From contig NZ_BDDT01000012.1 of the NCBI RefSeq assembly GCF_001661495.1, positions 1 to 64,000 of the forward strand: a stretch of 64,000 nucleotides of DNA. Reading direction: 5' to 3'. The position numbers and the translations under genes are program-made. Below are positions 42,677-53,700 of the stretch, piece after piece. The stretch comes from Pseudoalteromonas prydzensis (GTDB taxonomy: Bacteria > Pseudomonadota > Gammaproteobacteria > Enterobacterales > Alteromonadaceae). Below the pieces are notes generated by a model. It was given only the letters and a program-made list of their open reading frames with translations, had not been told where the DNA came from and ran no database searches. The stretch's first letter is position 1; each line of letters opens with the position of its first letter.

Positions 42677-43263
42677 TAATTTTCTTCCTGTGGGAATAGG
42701 GTTAAGTCGACGAGTTCGCTTAAACAATGCAGATTAACCAAATGAGACTCTATAATGCGACTCGGACGTTTTGATGGCACTCGTATTTCGACATCATTGG
42801 CACCCAATAAACCGACCAACTCACCACCATCATCGCCAACGAGTACAATGACTTTCATATCTTTGGTGAGTGCCGCTTCAACTGCACTAATGATGTTTTT
42901 TTCATTACCATTGATTGCTAGTACTAACAGTAAGTCGCCTTGTTGAGCAAAGGCACGAATTTGCCGAGCGAAAGTTTCTTGGTCGTCACTTTGATTGCTT
43001 TGGCCAAGATTAATATGTTCTTGAGAAAGCGCAATTGCAGGTAAGCAAGGACGCTCAGTTTCATAATAGTTGATTAGTACGCCAGCCATGTGTTGAGCGA
43101 GCATATGGCAGCTTGCAGTGCCACAACAAATCAACTTATTACCATTGATCAGGCTTTGCGCTATGGTAAATGCAGCTGCTTCTAAGGCGCTAGGGAGTAC
43201 TTCACCTGCGGCAATTTGCACTTGAATACTTTCTGTGAAAATTTCTTTAATGGTATCTTGCAT
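42676..43263 (-). CDS. diaA: DnaA initiator-associating protein DiaA
   Basis: DiaA is a tetrameric SIS-domain protein that binds DnaA and stimulates oriC unwinding. The 195-residue product resembles GmhA/DiaA, with LICCGTASCHMLAQHMAGVL and DLLLVLAINGNEKNII as the SIS loops. Its place in lpoA-yraN-diaA-dolP favours DiaA over the heptose isomerase GmhA. Confidence 0.9.
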   Translation of the reverse strand: MQDTIKEIFTESIQVQIAAGEVLPSALEAAAFTIAQSLINGNKLICCGTASCHMLAQHMAGVLINYYETERPCLPAIALSQEHINLGQSNQSDDQETFARQIRAFAQQGDLLLVLAINGNEKNIISAVEAALTKDMKVIVLVGDDGGELVGLLGANDVEIRVPSKRPSRIIESHLVNLHCLSELVDLTLFPQEEN

Positions 43264-43264
43264 A

Positions 43265-43636
43265 TTAAAATACGTTTTTTATCCAATTAAGTTGTTGTGA
43301 TGCTTCGCCGGTTATAGCGACAAAATCAATTCTTATAGCTTGATCACTCAGTTTTTTAGCTGCTAGATAATGGTAAATAGTACGCTTTAAACGTTCCTGC
43401 TTTTGTTTACCTAAAGCATGGAGTGCGCCACCTTTAACATGACTACTGCGAAATTTCACTTCCACAAATACTAACGTGTTGCCATCGCGCATTATTACAT
43501 CTAGCTCCCCGTAAGGGCAGTTATAGTTACGCTCGATTGGGATTAACCCTTGCGTCACTAGGTACTTTTGAGCTTCAAGCTCGTAATACTGACCTTTCTC
43601 TCGGCTATTCTGCCACAGCTGTTTAAACCACGACAT
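43265..43636 (-). CDS. yraN: YraN family endonuclease-fold protein (UPF0102)
   Basis: YraN proteins share the restriction-endonuclease-like fold of Holliday junction resolvases, but their function is unsettled. The catalytic-type residues are seen in YGELDVIMRDGNTLVFVEVKFR (E/D...EVK), and the C-terminal strand contains RIDFVAI. ATG 43636 with AAGGAT upstream is preferred to GTG 43642; it gives 123 residues. Confidence 0.9.
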   Translation of the reverse strand: MSWFKQLWQNSREKGQYYELEAQKYLVTQGLIPIERNYNCPYGELDVIMRDGNTLVFVEVKFRSSHVKGGALHALGKQKQERLKRTIYHYLAAKKLSDQAIRIDFVAITGEASQQLNWIKNVF

Positions 43637-43669
43637 GACCACATCCTTGTTTTATATACTTGCTAACAG

Positions 43670-45547
43670 CTACTCACTGTCTGACACTGTGCTAGCTGAT
43701 TGCATAAATAGAGGCAATGGTGCAGTTGTTTCTAACTGCACAGCTTGAATTTGTCTGTCTTTGTATTGTGCCCAATTAAGGTGACGATTAACTTGCCCAT
43801 CACTAGTAATACTTAATTGACCGGTTAAACCATTAAATCGCTTACCCGGGATCATACTCAATTGAGTTATATTACTCAGCATCGCCACCGAGTCATACGC
43901 CATGGCAAATAAACGTTGGCTTATATCTGCTTGCTCTGGCCACAGCGAGTTATATTGCTGACGCAAAGTATGATCAGTTATTTGTCCGCTCAGCATCCAT
44001 GGAAGTTCAGTAAAATATAATCCATCAAGATCGCCCTTATCTGTACTATCAATTTGTTTACTATGACTTTTGGAGCTTGCATAAAGAGGAATGCGATCAG
44101 CAAAGGTACTGACATTGACATCTAAATACGGTTTTATCAGCCGTGTTTCAATCGCATCACCAAGAATATAAATAACATCAATATCGCGGCGAGATCGAGT
44201 TTCACTCTCTACTTCTTGTTTAAATAATGCTTTAACAGTGGCAATTCGCTCTTTGGATTTATCTACTTCGAGCAAGCTAACAATGGTGGTTGGCATATCT
44301 TCTTTATTATTATAGAGCCCGACTTGTGGAGCGGTTTCGCTGTAGCGTTGCCATTGCATGTTGAAAAAATCAACTAAGCGTTGTCCGGCGCTATTGTTTG
44401 GCGCTAGTAACATCGGTTTTTGGTAGCCAACAGTTAAAAAATGCTCCAGAGCTTGTTGTACTTCGTGCTCAGGATTAAGCGCAAAAAAATAATGCTGCGC
44501 AGATTGACGCTCACCATCAAAAGAATTTAAGTGTAAAACAGGGTAATCAAGCAATGTTTTACTGACTGCAAACTTATCGATACTGCCTTTAAGGAGCGGC
44601 CCAACTATAAAACTGGGTTGTATTTCAAGTAGTTTTGCTGAGATCTCCGCAGGGCTGAGCATTTCATCAATAAAAATGGTTTCACCAATTGATGCATTAT
44701 CTAACGCAGCTAATGCTCCTGCTTTTAAAGCATCACCTAAGCGCTCATTGGCGCCAGATTGCGGCAATAACACCACTAAGCGCTCAATCTTAAGCGGTTC
44801 GATCGCCATTAACTCCGCCACTTTCTTCGGTAATACATCAATTGCAGGGTGTCCAGGGTAGCGGCGCTGCCAATTATTAATGGCTTGATCAAGTTCTACC
44901 GGCGCACCTAAATACACTTGGTGATAAAGCGCTAAGTTTACCCAGCCTTGCTGCACAACTGAGCCGCGATTAAAGCGCTCCAACGCATAGGAAGATAATT
45001 GTTGTAGGTTTTGCCACAGGTCTCTGTTGAGTTGTGGAATCGTTAAATTATTTTTACTGGCAGTTTCAGAGGCACGAAAGAAATAGGTCATGGCCTCTTT
45101 AGGCAAGTTTTGTGAGGCATACACACTGGCGGTTAAATATTGATGCCAAGCAAAGTGCTCAGGCTGGCTTAGCTGGTTATCTAAACTGGCTAAAATCTCA
45201 AGTGCCGCGTTATTCTTATTTTGTTGTTTTTGTGCAAAAGCGATATACAGCTTATTTTGCACTTGGTCTACGCTTGGAGTTCGCTCCAATTCAGTACATA
45301 CTAGCTCTAGAAGCGGCCATTGCTGTTCGGTGATAGCGGCATCGCGTGCGCTATAAAGCAGTTGAATTTTATCTGCACCTTGGCGATTTAAAGCTAATTG
45401 GTACATCGATTGTGCATCAGCCGTTTGAATTTGTGACGTGCTATTCGCGGAACTGAGATTTTCAGTGGTTTTAGTCGGTTTTTCGGTTGTACTACAGGCC
45501 GATAACCCTGACAATATAATAACTAGACTAACAAGTTTAAGTCGCAC
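43670..45547 (-). CDS. lpoA: Penicillin-binding protein activator LpoA
   Basis: LpoA is an outer-membrane lipoprotein that reaches through the periplasm to activate PBP1A. The open frame runs to 45709 and overlaps rsmI, but GTG 45547 gives a proper lipoprotein signal VRLKLVSLVIILSGLSACS (lipobox LSAC) with GGGAAA upstream. The N-terminal half is a TPR-like helical region, and the C-terminal half is a periplasmic-binding-protein fold (about 260-600, with IERLVVLLPQSG). Length is 625 residues. Confidence 0.9.
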   Translation of the reverse strand: MRLKLVSLVIILSGLSACSTTEKPTKTTENLSSANSTSQIQTADAQSMYQLALNRQGADKIQLLYSARDAAITEQQWPLLELVCTELERTPSVDQVQNKLYIAFAQKQQNKNNAALEILASLDNQLSQPEHFAWHQYLTASVYASQNLPKEAMTYFFRASETASKNNLTIPQLNRDLWQNLQQLSSYALERFNRGSVVQQGWVNLALYHQVYLGAPVELDQAINNWQRRYPGHPAIDVLPKKVAELMAIEPLKIERLVVLLPQSGANERLGDALKAGALAALDNASIGETIFIDEMLSPAEISAKLLEIQPSFIVGPLLKGSIDKFAVSKTLLDYPVLHLNSFDGERQSAQHYFFALNPEHEVQQALEHFLTVGYQKPMLLAPNNSAGQRLVDFFNMQWQRYSETAPQVGLYNNKEDMPTTIVSLLEVDKSKERIATVKALFKQEVESETRSRRDIDVIYILGDAIETRLIKPYLDVNVSTFADRIPLYASSKSHSKQIDSTDKGDLDGLYFTELPWMLSGQITDHTLRQQYNSLWPEQADISQRLFAMAYDSVAMLSNITQLSMIPGKRFNGLTGQLSITSDGQVNRHLNWAQYKDRQIQAVQLETTAPLPLFMQSASTVSDSE

Positions 45548-45609
45548 AATGATTTCCCAATACGTTAAACGCGATTTGCTTATATTACTGACTGACGCAG
45601 GAGACCTCA

Positions 45610-46467
45610 ATGTTAAATGAGGAGAATTCACAGAAAATCGGCACTCTTTACATTGTAGCCACCCCAATCGGCAATTTTGACGATTTAAGTCAGCGTGCAA
45701 TCGCGACATTATCGCAAGTTGACTTAATCGCTGCTGAAGACACCCGCCACACAGGTAAGTTGCTCAGTCACTTTGGTATTAAGGCAAAAACCTTTGCTTT
45801 ACACGATCATAATGAAAAGCAAAAAGCGCAACAAATAATTGATCAACTTAATCAAGGTTTAAATATAGCACTGGTTTCCGATGCCGGCACACCGCTTATT
45901 AGTGATCCAGGCTATGCGGTTGTAAACTTATGCCGAGAGCAAGGCGCCCATGTTACACCTATCCCTGGTGCATGCGCGGCAATTACCGCGGTATGTTGTT
46001 CTGGTTTGCCAACGGATCGCTTTCAGTTTATTGGTTTTACCCCAGCAAAAAGTAAAGCTCGGCAAGACTTTTTTATCGAAGCGGTTAATTCCAACATCAC
46101 CAGTATTATGTACGAAAGTACCCATCGCATTATGGCAAGCCTTGATGACTTGGAGATTGCCCTTGGTAGTGAGCAACAGGTAGTATTTGCCAAAGAGCTA
46201 ACCAAAACCTTTGAAACATTTTTTAATGGCACAGTGAGTGAACTCAAACAGTTTTTAACCGACGATCCAACCAAGCAGCGCGGTGAAATTGTACTAATGT
46301 TGCCAGGTAGTCCAAAGCAGGTTGATGATATTCCTCCAGAAGCACGTAAAATGTTGGCGCTACTTGAGAATGAAATGCCAATGAAAAAAGCCTGTGGCAT
46401 TGTAGCCGAGTACTTTGGTATGAAGAAAAATGCCCTTTATAAAACAATTATTGACGAAAAAGGCTAA
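45610..46467 (+). CDS. rsmI: 16S rRNA (cytidine1402-2'-O)-methyltransferase RsmI
   Basis: RsmI methylates the ribose of C1402 in the decoding centre. The 285-residue protein has the tetrapyrrole-methylase fold with GTLYIVATPIGNFDDLSQRA at the N-terminus, the EDTRHTGKLL motif and VSDAGTPLISDPGY. The ATG has AGGAG upstream. It diverges from lpoA across 62 bp, so the two promoters must overlap. rnpB follows directly. Confidence 0.96.
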   Translation: MLNEENSQKIGTLYIVATPIGNFDDLSQRAIATLSQVDLIAAEDTRHTGKLLSHFGIKAKTFALHDHNEKQKAQQIIDQLNQGLNIALVSDAGTPLISDPGYAVVNLCREQGAHVTPIPGACAAITAVCCSGLPTDRFQFIGFTPAKSKARQDFFIEAVNSNITSIMYESTHRIMASLDDLEIALGSEQQVVFAKELTKTFETFFNGTVSELKQFLTDDPTKQRGEIVLMLPGSPKQVDDIPPEARKMLALLENEMPMKKACGIVAEYFGMKKNALYKTIIDEKG

Positions 46468-46510
46468 ATCTTTACTGCACATACAATCCAGCTCAGGTAT
46501 ACTGCGCGCC

Positions 46511-46871
<361 letters not shown>

Positions 46872-46882
46872 ACTCATTCAAC

Positions 46883-46916
46883 AAAAAAGCCCGCAGTTAA
46901 CGCTGCGGGCTTTTTT
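46883..46916 (+). terminator. Rho-independent terminator of rnpB
   Basis: AAAAAAGCCCGCAG-TTAACG-CTGCGGGCTTTTTT, a perfect symmetric stem, 12 bp past P1. The following 142 bp contain an 8-bp inverted repeat TTTTCTTA/TAAGAAAA (46971-46993) and no gene. Confidence 0.95.
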
Positions 46917-47058
46917 GTGCTTGAAATATACGCTCTAAATCCAAAAGTAAACACAAATGCTATAAGCCATTTTCTTAGTCGGAATAAGAAAAACGATGAT
47001 ATTAACTTCCTTCATTAGCGCCTAACCTATTGCTTTATTGTTAGTTTAGGGAATTAGA

Positions 47059-47601
47059 ATGAGCGTGATCGAGGGCAGTACAAGGGAGTTTGGCAATACA
47101 AGGGTGCTATTACATAGCTTGGGATCATCATGCTATCGCATCGAGTGGTATAGCAAGATGACGGGAGCATCAACCAGCCTGACGCGGATCAAACTAGGAA
47201 AATATTTAGTGCTGCGTAAATGGGCATCAGCGCTTAATATACAGGATGTGTCCAGTGAGTTTGATCGGCGCAATAGCGCACTCATCCACTTTTTAAATAA
47301 TGTCGATATTGTGAAGTCTAAAGACGATTTGATACTTGCGGCAAAACAGCACTGCGTTAATCTTTTCACCAATTATGAAGGCTTAAAGCCGATCAATAAA
47401 GTCACTTTTCCTAAACCTAGATTGCAGGGAGCTATTGGCAAAAAAGTGGTTATTAAATCAAAAGTAGGTGATAAAGAAATTGCCGAAGGGTTGTTATTGC
47501 AGTTAGTTGGCAATCAGGCTGAAGTGCAAGTATCAGCAAGTGAAAATGACATTTCACATGTTCGCAAGAAGTTTTATTCCAAGCAGGTTTACCTTCGCTA
47601 G
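47059..47601 (+). CDS. Hypothetical protein, no recognised family
   Basis: The product has 180 residues and I do not recognise it. No signal peptide or membrane segment is seen. The N-terminal two-thirds are mixed and helical (KLGKYLVLRKWASALNIQDV, NSALIHFLNNVDIVKSKDDL). The C-terminal 60 residues look all-beta and basic (GKKVVIKSKVGDKEIAEG, QAEVQVSASENDI, KKFYSKQVYLR), perhaps a small nucleic-acid-binding barrel. GGGAATTAGA precedes the ATG. It is convergent with the histidine kinase and is the first gene of the segment between rnpB and mraZ. Confidence 0.6.
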   Translation: MSVIEGSTREFGNTRVLLHSLGSSCYRIEWYSKMTGASTSLTRIKLGKYLVLRKWASALNIQDVSSEFDRRNSALIHFLNNVDIVKSKDDLILAAKQHCVNLFTNYEGLKPINKVTFPKPRLQGAIGKKVVIKSKVGDKEIAEGLLLQLVGNQAEVQVSASENDISHVRKKFYSKQVYLR

Positions 47602-47616
47602 CGGCTATTCGTTAGA

Positions 47617-49185
47617 TCAACTGGGGAATGTCACTGTGATAGTGAAGCCCTGCTCATTTGAGAATGCGCATTGACCGCCAAGCGCGGTCGCGCGCTCATC
47701 AATGAAAGCGAGACCATAACCGCCAGAATGCGAGGCTGTTGTGACAGTATTACCATTATCCTGAATAATTAACGTGATCAGATCCGAGTTGGAATCTAAG
47801 CTAATTACCAACTCAGATGCGCAGCTGTGTTTTATGCAGTTGGTGACTGCTTCTTGGCAAATTCGATAGATCGCAATTTGATGCTCTTCACTGAGCTGTT
47901 TGTTTAAGCATAAATGCGTTGTATATTGCATCTTTTCCTTATGCATTAAGCTTTTAAATTTCCCTTGTGACAGTGCTTTTGCTAAGCCTAATTCATCTAG
48001 TTCACGTGGGCGTAGATAATGCATCAGATGGTAGACTGAATCGTACATTGCATTGGCATTTTGTTTAAGGGCCGTGACAATATCTGTCGCTCGCTGATCC
48101 GTCATACTGGCTAAAACGGCAAGTTCGGTTTTAAATGCGGTAAGATTTTGTCCCAATTCATCATGCAGCTCTTGCGACAAATGCTTTCTCTCGCTTTCTT
48201 GCACATTCACCATTTTAATCGCCAGTTGTTGGTTTTTTTCTAGTAGCGCTCTCAGTTCTAGGTTTGTCACTGTTAGTATCTTATTTTTTTGTCGCAGCTC
48301 TGCGGCGGCTGCGCCAAGTAATAAGCTTGTTGCTGCGTTGGTTAGAATAAATAATTGGCTAATATAGGTATTAGTTGCATCTTGGCTGATGCTCGCTTCT
48401 AAAATTATTAGGCCATTAGCTGCTGCCGCGGCAAATATAGCGCCGGTAATGCCAAAGTGATATGAAAACCAAATAATAGGTAGCAAAGACGCTAAGCGTA
48501 ACAGTGAATAAATATCGGGACGTAGTAAATATATTGCTAACACCAACAGGGTAAAAGCGATGACTGCAATAGCCAGTTTCAGCCCACCTTGAAGGTTAAA
48601 AGCCCGTTGGTAACGATTTGCGCACAGAATAAGAAAAGGTGCAATAAACAAGCTGCCAGTCAAATCGCCCAATGTCATATTTAGCTGATATTGCAGTAAT
48701 TGCTTGCCCTCTAACCAGGTTGTGAACTCGAAAGAGCTGGCAAATAAAAACCACTTTGATGCGGTTGCTACACTGGCTAATAAAATCAGTGATAGCATGC
48801 CTTTGCTGTCTTTTATAGTAGGAGGCCAACGACTATGCTTAAAAGCGAAAATGATGGCGAAATAAATCGCTTCTTGCCACACACCATGGAATAAATTTAA
48901 ATGCCATTGCTGAGTATAAAAAGAACCTAAGTACGCTGCATAGAGTCGCGATGCAAACCATATCATTGGCCAATAGCGTGTTGGGAAAATAATCACAAAA
49001 GCCAGCTTAATACCTGCTGGGAGGAATATAGCGCTACTTTGCGGGACTGTTTCTAGATGGTTACTAACCCATGAAGCAGCAGCTAATGCGATTAAATAAG
49101 CAATGCAAACAGTGAGCTGTTTAGTCGTCACTCGCAATATGTTTGCAGCGGGAGGTGTGAAAGTGATCACCCTAGACCAACTCAT
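47617..49185 (-). CDS. Membrane histidine kinase, MASE1 sensor with HisKA_3 core (UhpB-like)
   Basis: The N-terminal 300 residues form a MASE1 membrane sensor with about eight helices (SAIFLPAGIKLAFVIIFPTR is typical). A coiled linker leads to the HisKA_3 dimerisation helix with phospho-histidine in ERKHLSQELHDELGQNL, and then a HATPase domain with CQEAVTNCIKH (N box) and GGYGLAFIDERA (G box). The signal is unknown. Its start overlaps the regulator's stop by 14 bp if ATG 49185 is used (522 residues); GTG 49170 is also possible. It forms a two-component system with the gene upstream. Confidence 0.85.
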   Translation of the reverse strand: MSWSRVITFTPPAANILRVTTKQLTVCIAYLIALAAASWVSNHLETVPQSSAIFLPAGIKLAFVIIFPTRYWPMIWFASRLYAAYLGSFYTQQWHLNLFHGVWQEAIYFAIIFAFKHSRWPPTIKDSKGMLSLILLASVATASKWFLFASSFEFTTWLEGKQLLQYQLNMTLGDLTGSLFIAPFLILCANRYQRAFNLQGGLKLAIAVIAFTLLVLAIYLLRPDIYSLLRLASLLPIIWFSYHFGITGAIFAAAAANGLIILEASISQDATNTYISQLFILTNAATSLLLGAAAAELRQKNKILTVTNLELRALLEKNQQLAIKMVNVQESERKHLSQELHDELGQNLTAFKTELAVLASMTDQRATDIVTALKQNANAMYDSVYHLMHYLRPRELDELGLAKALSQGKFKSLMHKEKMQYTTHLCLNKQLSEEHQIAIYRICQEAVTNCIKHSCASELVISLDSNSDLITLIIQDNGNTVTTASHSGGYGLAFIDERATALGGQCAFSNEQGFTITVTFPS

Positions 49186-49801
49186 TAAGTTGGATAACCC
49201 CAATATCAATGGCAACTTTTAATAGTTCAAATGATGTTGTTGCGTTTAGTTTATTACAGATATTTGTTTTATGTACGTGAGCGGTTTTTGGCATCATACC
49301 AAGCTGTTGAGCAACCTGTTTGGCATTTAAACCTTTTGCAAAAAGTGGTAGAGCCTCGATTTCTCGATTCGTTAACAGGTCTTTTTTATTCGAAACACAG
49401 CTGTAGCTGAAGTTAACATCTTCACTGATATAGCGATGGCCGCGCATTACCGTTTTTACTGCATCGATCATCGCGTCTGAAGCAGAACGTTTCGATACAT
49501 AGCCGAGCGCGCCAAGTTGTATCGCATTACTGACGTACGGTTCATGGTCATGCATGGACGCAACGATGGTTTTTATTGCTGGGTAATGTTCATTTAAGTA
49601 GGAGAGAAAAGTTAGACCGGTATCACCTTCGTGCATTGAAATATCAACAATAAAAACATCTGGCTGGTCAATATTTACGGCTAACTTTGCTTCGTTCACT
49701 GAACAAGCTTCTATTGTTACTTGCCAGTTTAACTCGAGCTCAAGTAGCTTTTTAAAACTATCTCGAACTAACTGATGATCTTCTATGATGCCAATCTGCA
49801 T
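49172..49801 (-). CDS. NarL/UhpA-family response regulator
   Basis: The 209-residue protein has a receiver domain (about 1-120) with acidic pocket EDH at 7-9, phospho-aspartate in FIVDISMHEGD (near 53), Ser in VASMHDH and Lys in YVSKRS. A LuxR-type helix-turn-helix follows (about 140-200, LTNREIEALPLFAKGLNAKQVAQQLG). It is the probable output of the overlapping MASE1 kinase. Targets are unknown; the neighbouring DUF1275 and GGDEF-EAL genes are candidates by position. Confidence 0.9.
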   Translation of the reverse strand: MQIGIIEDHQLVRDSFKKLLELELNWQVTIEACSVNEAKLAVNIDQPDVFIVDISMHEGDTGLTFLSYLNEHYPAIKTIVASMHDHEPYVSNAIQLGALGYVSKRSASDAMIDAVKTVMRGHRYISEDVNFSYSCVSNKKDLLTNREIEALPLFAKGLNAKQVAQQLGMMPKTAHVHKTNICNKLNATTSFELLKVAIDIGVIQLNELV

Positions 49802-49955
49802 GGGGTCCCTCCATTTTTGGCAATTATACCTCTAAATCAAATTATTATGTCTAAGAATTATTCTTAGTGAAATTACCTAGCGATTCTTAACATGAAGGTT
49901 AATACAGGTTTGTAGCAACTATATATTTCAAAAGTCGTGTTAACCGCGCAAAGGG

Positions 49956-50624
49956 CTAAATCTTTTTACTATTGATGGCTTTAAACACTGAGTAGCTAAC
50001 GGCTAATACTAGGCAGATGGTTGCGGGGATAAAGAGTGCATTAAAGTTATAAAACTGGAATGCATAAGCACCTAATGTGCCGCCGCAAATGAACCCTGAG
50101 ATGATCAGTAAAAATAACAGTGCTTTGCGTTTATCAAAGGGTTCGCCTCTTAATTTAGCGCCGAGCATGAGGCCTAGATCGGTAAAAATACCGGTAACGT
50201 GAGTGGTGCGAATAACTGCGCCGCTGTAAGTGGTGGCTAATGCGTTTTGTAAGCCGCAGGCTGCGGATGCTAAATAGTGGCCGTTTACAGAGTCGTTTGA
50301 TAAAAAATACACTGAGCTTGCTAACAGTATGGCTTCAAGCAGCAGTAAGCTACTGTAATTATGGCCAAGTTTGAGTGCACCACTTTGTAAAAAGGCGCCG
50401 GAGATCGCCGCACCGGCTAAAAAGCTCAGTAGGATAAGCGCTAAGTGTAATGCATCAGTAACAGGTGAAGTAACAAGGTTTGCGCCAAGGAGTGTTGCTG
50501 TGCCTGATAGATGTGAAATTGATTGATGTTTGAAGCCTAGTAACCCTATCGAATTAACAAGCCCAGCGACAAGCGCAAGTAAAAACGATCCATATTCTAC
50601 CCAACGAGGCAATTTTGAAATCAC
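49956..50624 (-). CDS. DUF1275 (YoaK) family membrane protein
   Basis: The product has 222 residues with six hydrophobic helices. Family marks are AGLVNSIGLLGFKHQSISHLSGT at the N-terminus (read in parts), CGLQNALATTYSGAVIRTTHVTG in the middle, and GLMLGAKLRGE. DUF1275/YoaK proteins are conserved inner-membrane proteins of unknown function. It stands between the response regulator and the GGDEF-EAL gene on the same strand, with gaps over 100 bp. Confidence 0.85.
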   Translation of the reverse strand: MISKLPRWVEYGSFLLALVAGLVNSIGLLGFKHQSISHLSGTATLLGANLVTSPVTDALHLALILLSFLAGAAISGAFLQSGALKLGHNYSSLLLLEAILLASSVYFLSNDSVNGHYLASAACGLQNALATTYSGAVIRTTHVTGIFTDLGLMLGAKLRGEPFDKRKALLFLLIISGFICGGTLGAYAFQFYNFNALFIPATICLVLAVSYSVFKAINSKKI

Positions 50625-50730
50625 GGCTAACAGTTAATTTAATAAGATCTGTTTGGTAACCTATCAGTTCGTTATTTATTAAACAATAGCTAGCTAAGTT
50701 TTCAGTGCATAGTTTGTGCTGGATCTGTAT

Positions 50731-53700
50731 TTAGCTCGTTGTTGTGGATTGATTGCTTACCAGTGCTAAAAATTCCTGTTCGGGTAATGGCTTTGAAAAC
50801 AAATAGCCTTGGCCATAATCACAGCCTAAGCCGAGTAGTAATTGTTGTTGCTCTGGTGTTTCAATGCCTTCGGCAATCACTTTTAAACCAAACTGGTGGG
50901 CCATAGTGATAATGGCTTTGCATAACGCCAGATCTTGATTGCCCGCTTGAATGTTATCAACAAAACATTTATCAATTTTTAAATAATCAGCATCCATTTG
51001 TTGCAAGTAGGCAAGCGATGAATAGCCGGTGCCAAAATCATCCAGTGCTAGTTCCATCCCCGATTTGACCAGCGCTTTCAGGCGTTGTTGAGTTAGCTGC
51101 TCAGGTGCGATCATTAATCCTTCGGTGATCTCGGCAACAATCGCGCTCGGTGGTAAGTTAGCGTCTTTTAGTAGCGCTGGCCACAGATCAATACCACTAT
51201 CAAGGCAACTAAATTGCACCGGCGAGACGTTGATACTAAGTTGAAAATCGGCATCAACTTGTGCTCGTAAAATCGTTAGTGTTTGTAATGCGCGAGTAAA
51301 TACAAACTGCCCTAATGGATTGATATACCGAGACTCTTCGGCTAAAGGTATAAACTCTGCGGGGCTAATTACGCCACGTGTAGGGTGTTGCCAGCGGATC
51401 AGAGCTTCCGCTTTATGTATATGCCCAGAATCAAGGTTTACAATCGGTTGGTAGTAAAGATCAAATTGTTGCTGTTCGATACCGCTGCGCATACTTTTAA
51501 GTAAATCCATACGTGCTTGTGCTTGCTCACGTAAGTTGTGATTAAAAAACTTAAAACAGTTGCGGCCACTTTGCTTGGCTTTATACATGGCTTGATCGGC
51601 GGCTTTTAATAACAGCTCTGAACTATCACCATCGATTGGTCCAATAGCGATGCCGATGCTGGTGGCAATATGCAGTTCTTCACCCTCGAGTATAAATGCT
51701 TTTGTCATGGCATTGAGGATATCGTTGGCTACTTTTTTGATGTGTTCCTCAGTGACTAGCTTGGCATGCACAATAACAAATTCGTCGCCACCAATACGGG
51801 CAATAAACTCAATATCAACAATTTCTTGCTGCAAGCGAATGGCGATTAATTTGAGTAATTCGTCGCCATAAAAATGGCCTAAGGTGTCATTTATATCTTT
51901 AAAATGATCAATATCAAGAAGCATGATCACTAGTGGCTCATCAGGATTTAATGGGTTATTTAAGTGCTGATTTAAGCGTTTTTTAAGCTCAATTCGATTG
52001 GGTAAATTGGTTAAATGATCAAAGTGAGTTTGATGCCAAATTAATTCATCCGCAGCTTTTTTCTCGGTGATATCAGTAAAAATAGCGACTCTGCGCTGTG
52101 CTTCATGCTGTTCGTTGTAAACAGTATCGATAGTAAGCCATTCTGTGAATAACTCGCCATCTTTACGACGGTTAATTATTTCACCTTGCCAACGGCCTGT
52201 TTTTTGTAATTGCAGCCACATTGCGTGATAAAACGCTTTACTGTGTTTGCCTGAAGCTAAGATAGCAGTGGTATTGCCCAAAATTTCATCTTTACTGTAT
52301 TGGGTGACTTCACAAAAAGCGGGATTTACGTCGAGTATGAGGCCATCAGGATCGGTAATGGCCATGCCTTCACTGCTGTTTGAATAAACTAGGGAAGCTA
52401 AGTGGGAGGCTTTTTCAGCGTGTTTTCGATGGCTAATATCTTGCACAACAATCGTGTATTCATTGCTATTAGATTGAGCGCTGATACGCATTTCAAATAT
52501 TTGTTCGGTTGGGCTGTTTGGTACTGATAACTCAAATTGAGAGGTGCCGTTTTTAGTTGGCAAGCGACTCAATAGGAATCGGCTTCTTTCTTCGTCAAAT
52601 AGTTCTCTTAGGTGTAATTTAGAGCGACTAAAACTTGGTGGGTTTAACAGCGAGATATTGCCGCCTAAGTTCAGTACGTCACCGTGGACATTGATGCGAA
52701 TATAGCTATCAGGCAGGGCATTTAATAAGCTACTTAATTCATCATGTTGGCGTTTTACATTGGCTTCGGCTGCAAGGCGAGTTTTTGCCATTTCTTTAAA
52801 GTGTGAGTATAGCGTGCTGAGCTCTGAGCTATTAAGTGGAAACTGCTTTGGCAGTTTACCTGTTGCGAGCTCCCCGATTGCGTGTGTCAGGCGGGCTATT
52901 GGCTTAAATACATCACGTTTTAAACTTATATAGGCAAAAATACACAAGACAATAATCATACCAATAAAGGCAATTAAGGTGTTCACAAATAATTGGTTTG
53001 CAGCCTTGATAGCGTCATTAAATGGCATGGCAACATAAACGTTTAAAGTATTTTCGGTGGCATCTTGATACATGGTCTTACTATGCAAAACATGATTAAT
53101 ACCTTGCAAATCAATAGTGTTACTCAAGATTGGTGAGTTAGAGTTAAAGCCATAGGTATTAATTTTTTTACCAAAGCGCAATGGATCGTTTGGGTAGTTA
53201 GCGATAATACGATCATTATCATCGGTTATAACTGCCAACGCATCCGATGGTAAATGAAAATTAGCTAGCTCTTGGCTCCACCAGTCTAAATTTATCACAG
53301 TAACAACCGCACCATATACTTGCTGGTGCTGATCAATTAAGGGATAAGCGAAGTTTACCGAAGGAGTGTTCATGCTGCGATCGTTTTGGAAAAAGCCAAT
53401 GGCAAAACTTTTTGTTGCTATAGCATTTTGAAAATACTCGCGGTCCGCAATGTTGATATTTGCACGGCCTTTAATAATACAGGTGGCATCACCTTGCAAA
53501 TTAACAATGCCAATATTGGCTATTTCAGGGTTTAATTTTTGTATTTTTAACAAGTAATCAGGGCAGCCTTGGTTACTGCGGGTAATGTCTTCGTTTATTA
53601 GCTGCGCTAATTGCACAGTGAAGTTTTCAATTTCTTTTAACAGTGCGGTTTGTTGTTCAGCAAGTTGTTTGGCGATCGTTAAAGCCTGCTGCCGGCTTTC

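Noticed and set aside
45548..45709. Longer N-terminus for LpoA
   Set aside because: It would overlap rsmI by 100 bp and would bury the lipoprotein signal that starts at GTG 45547.
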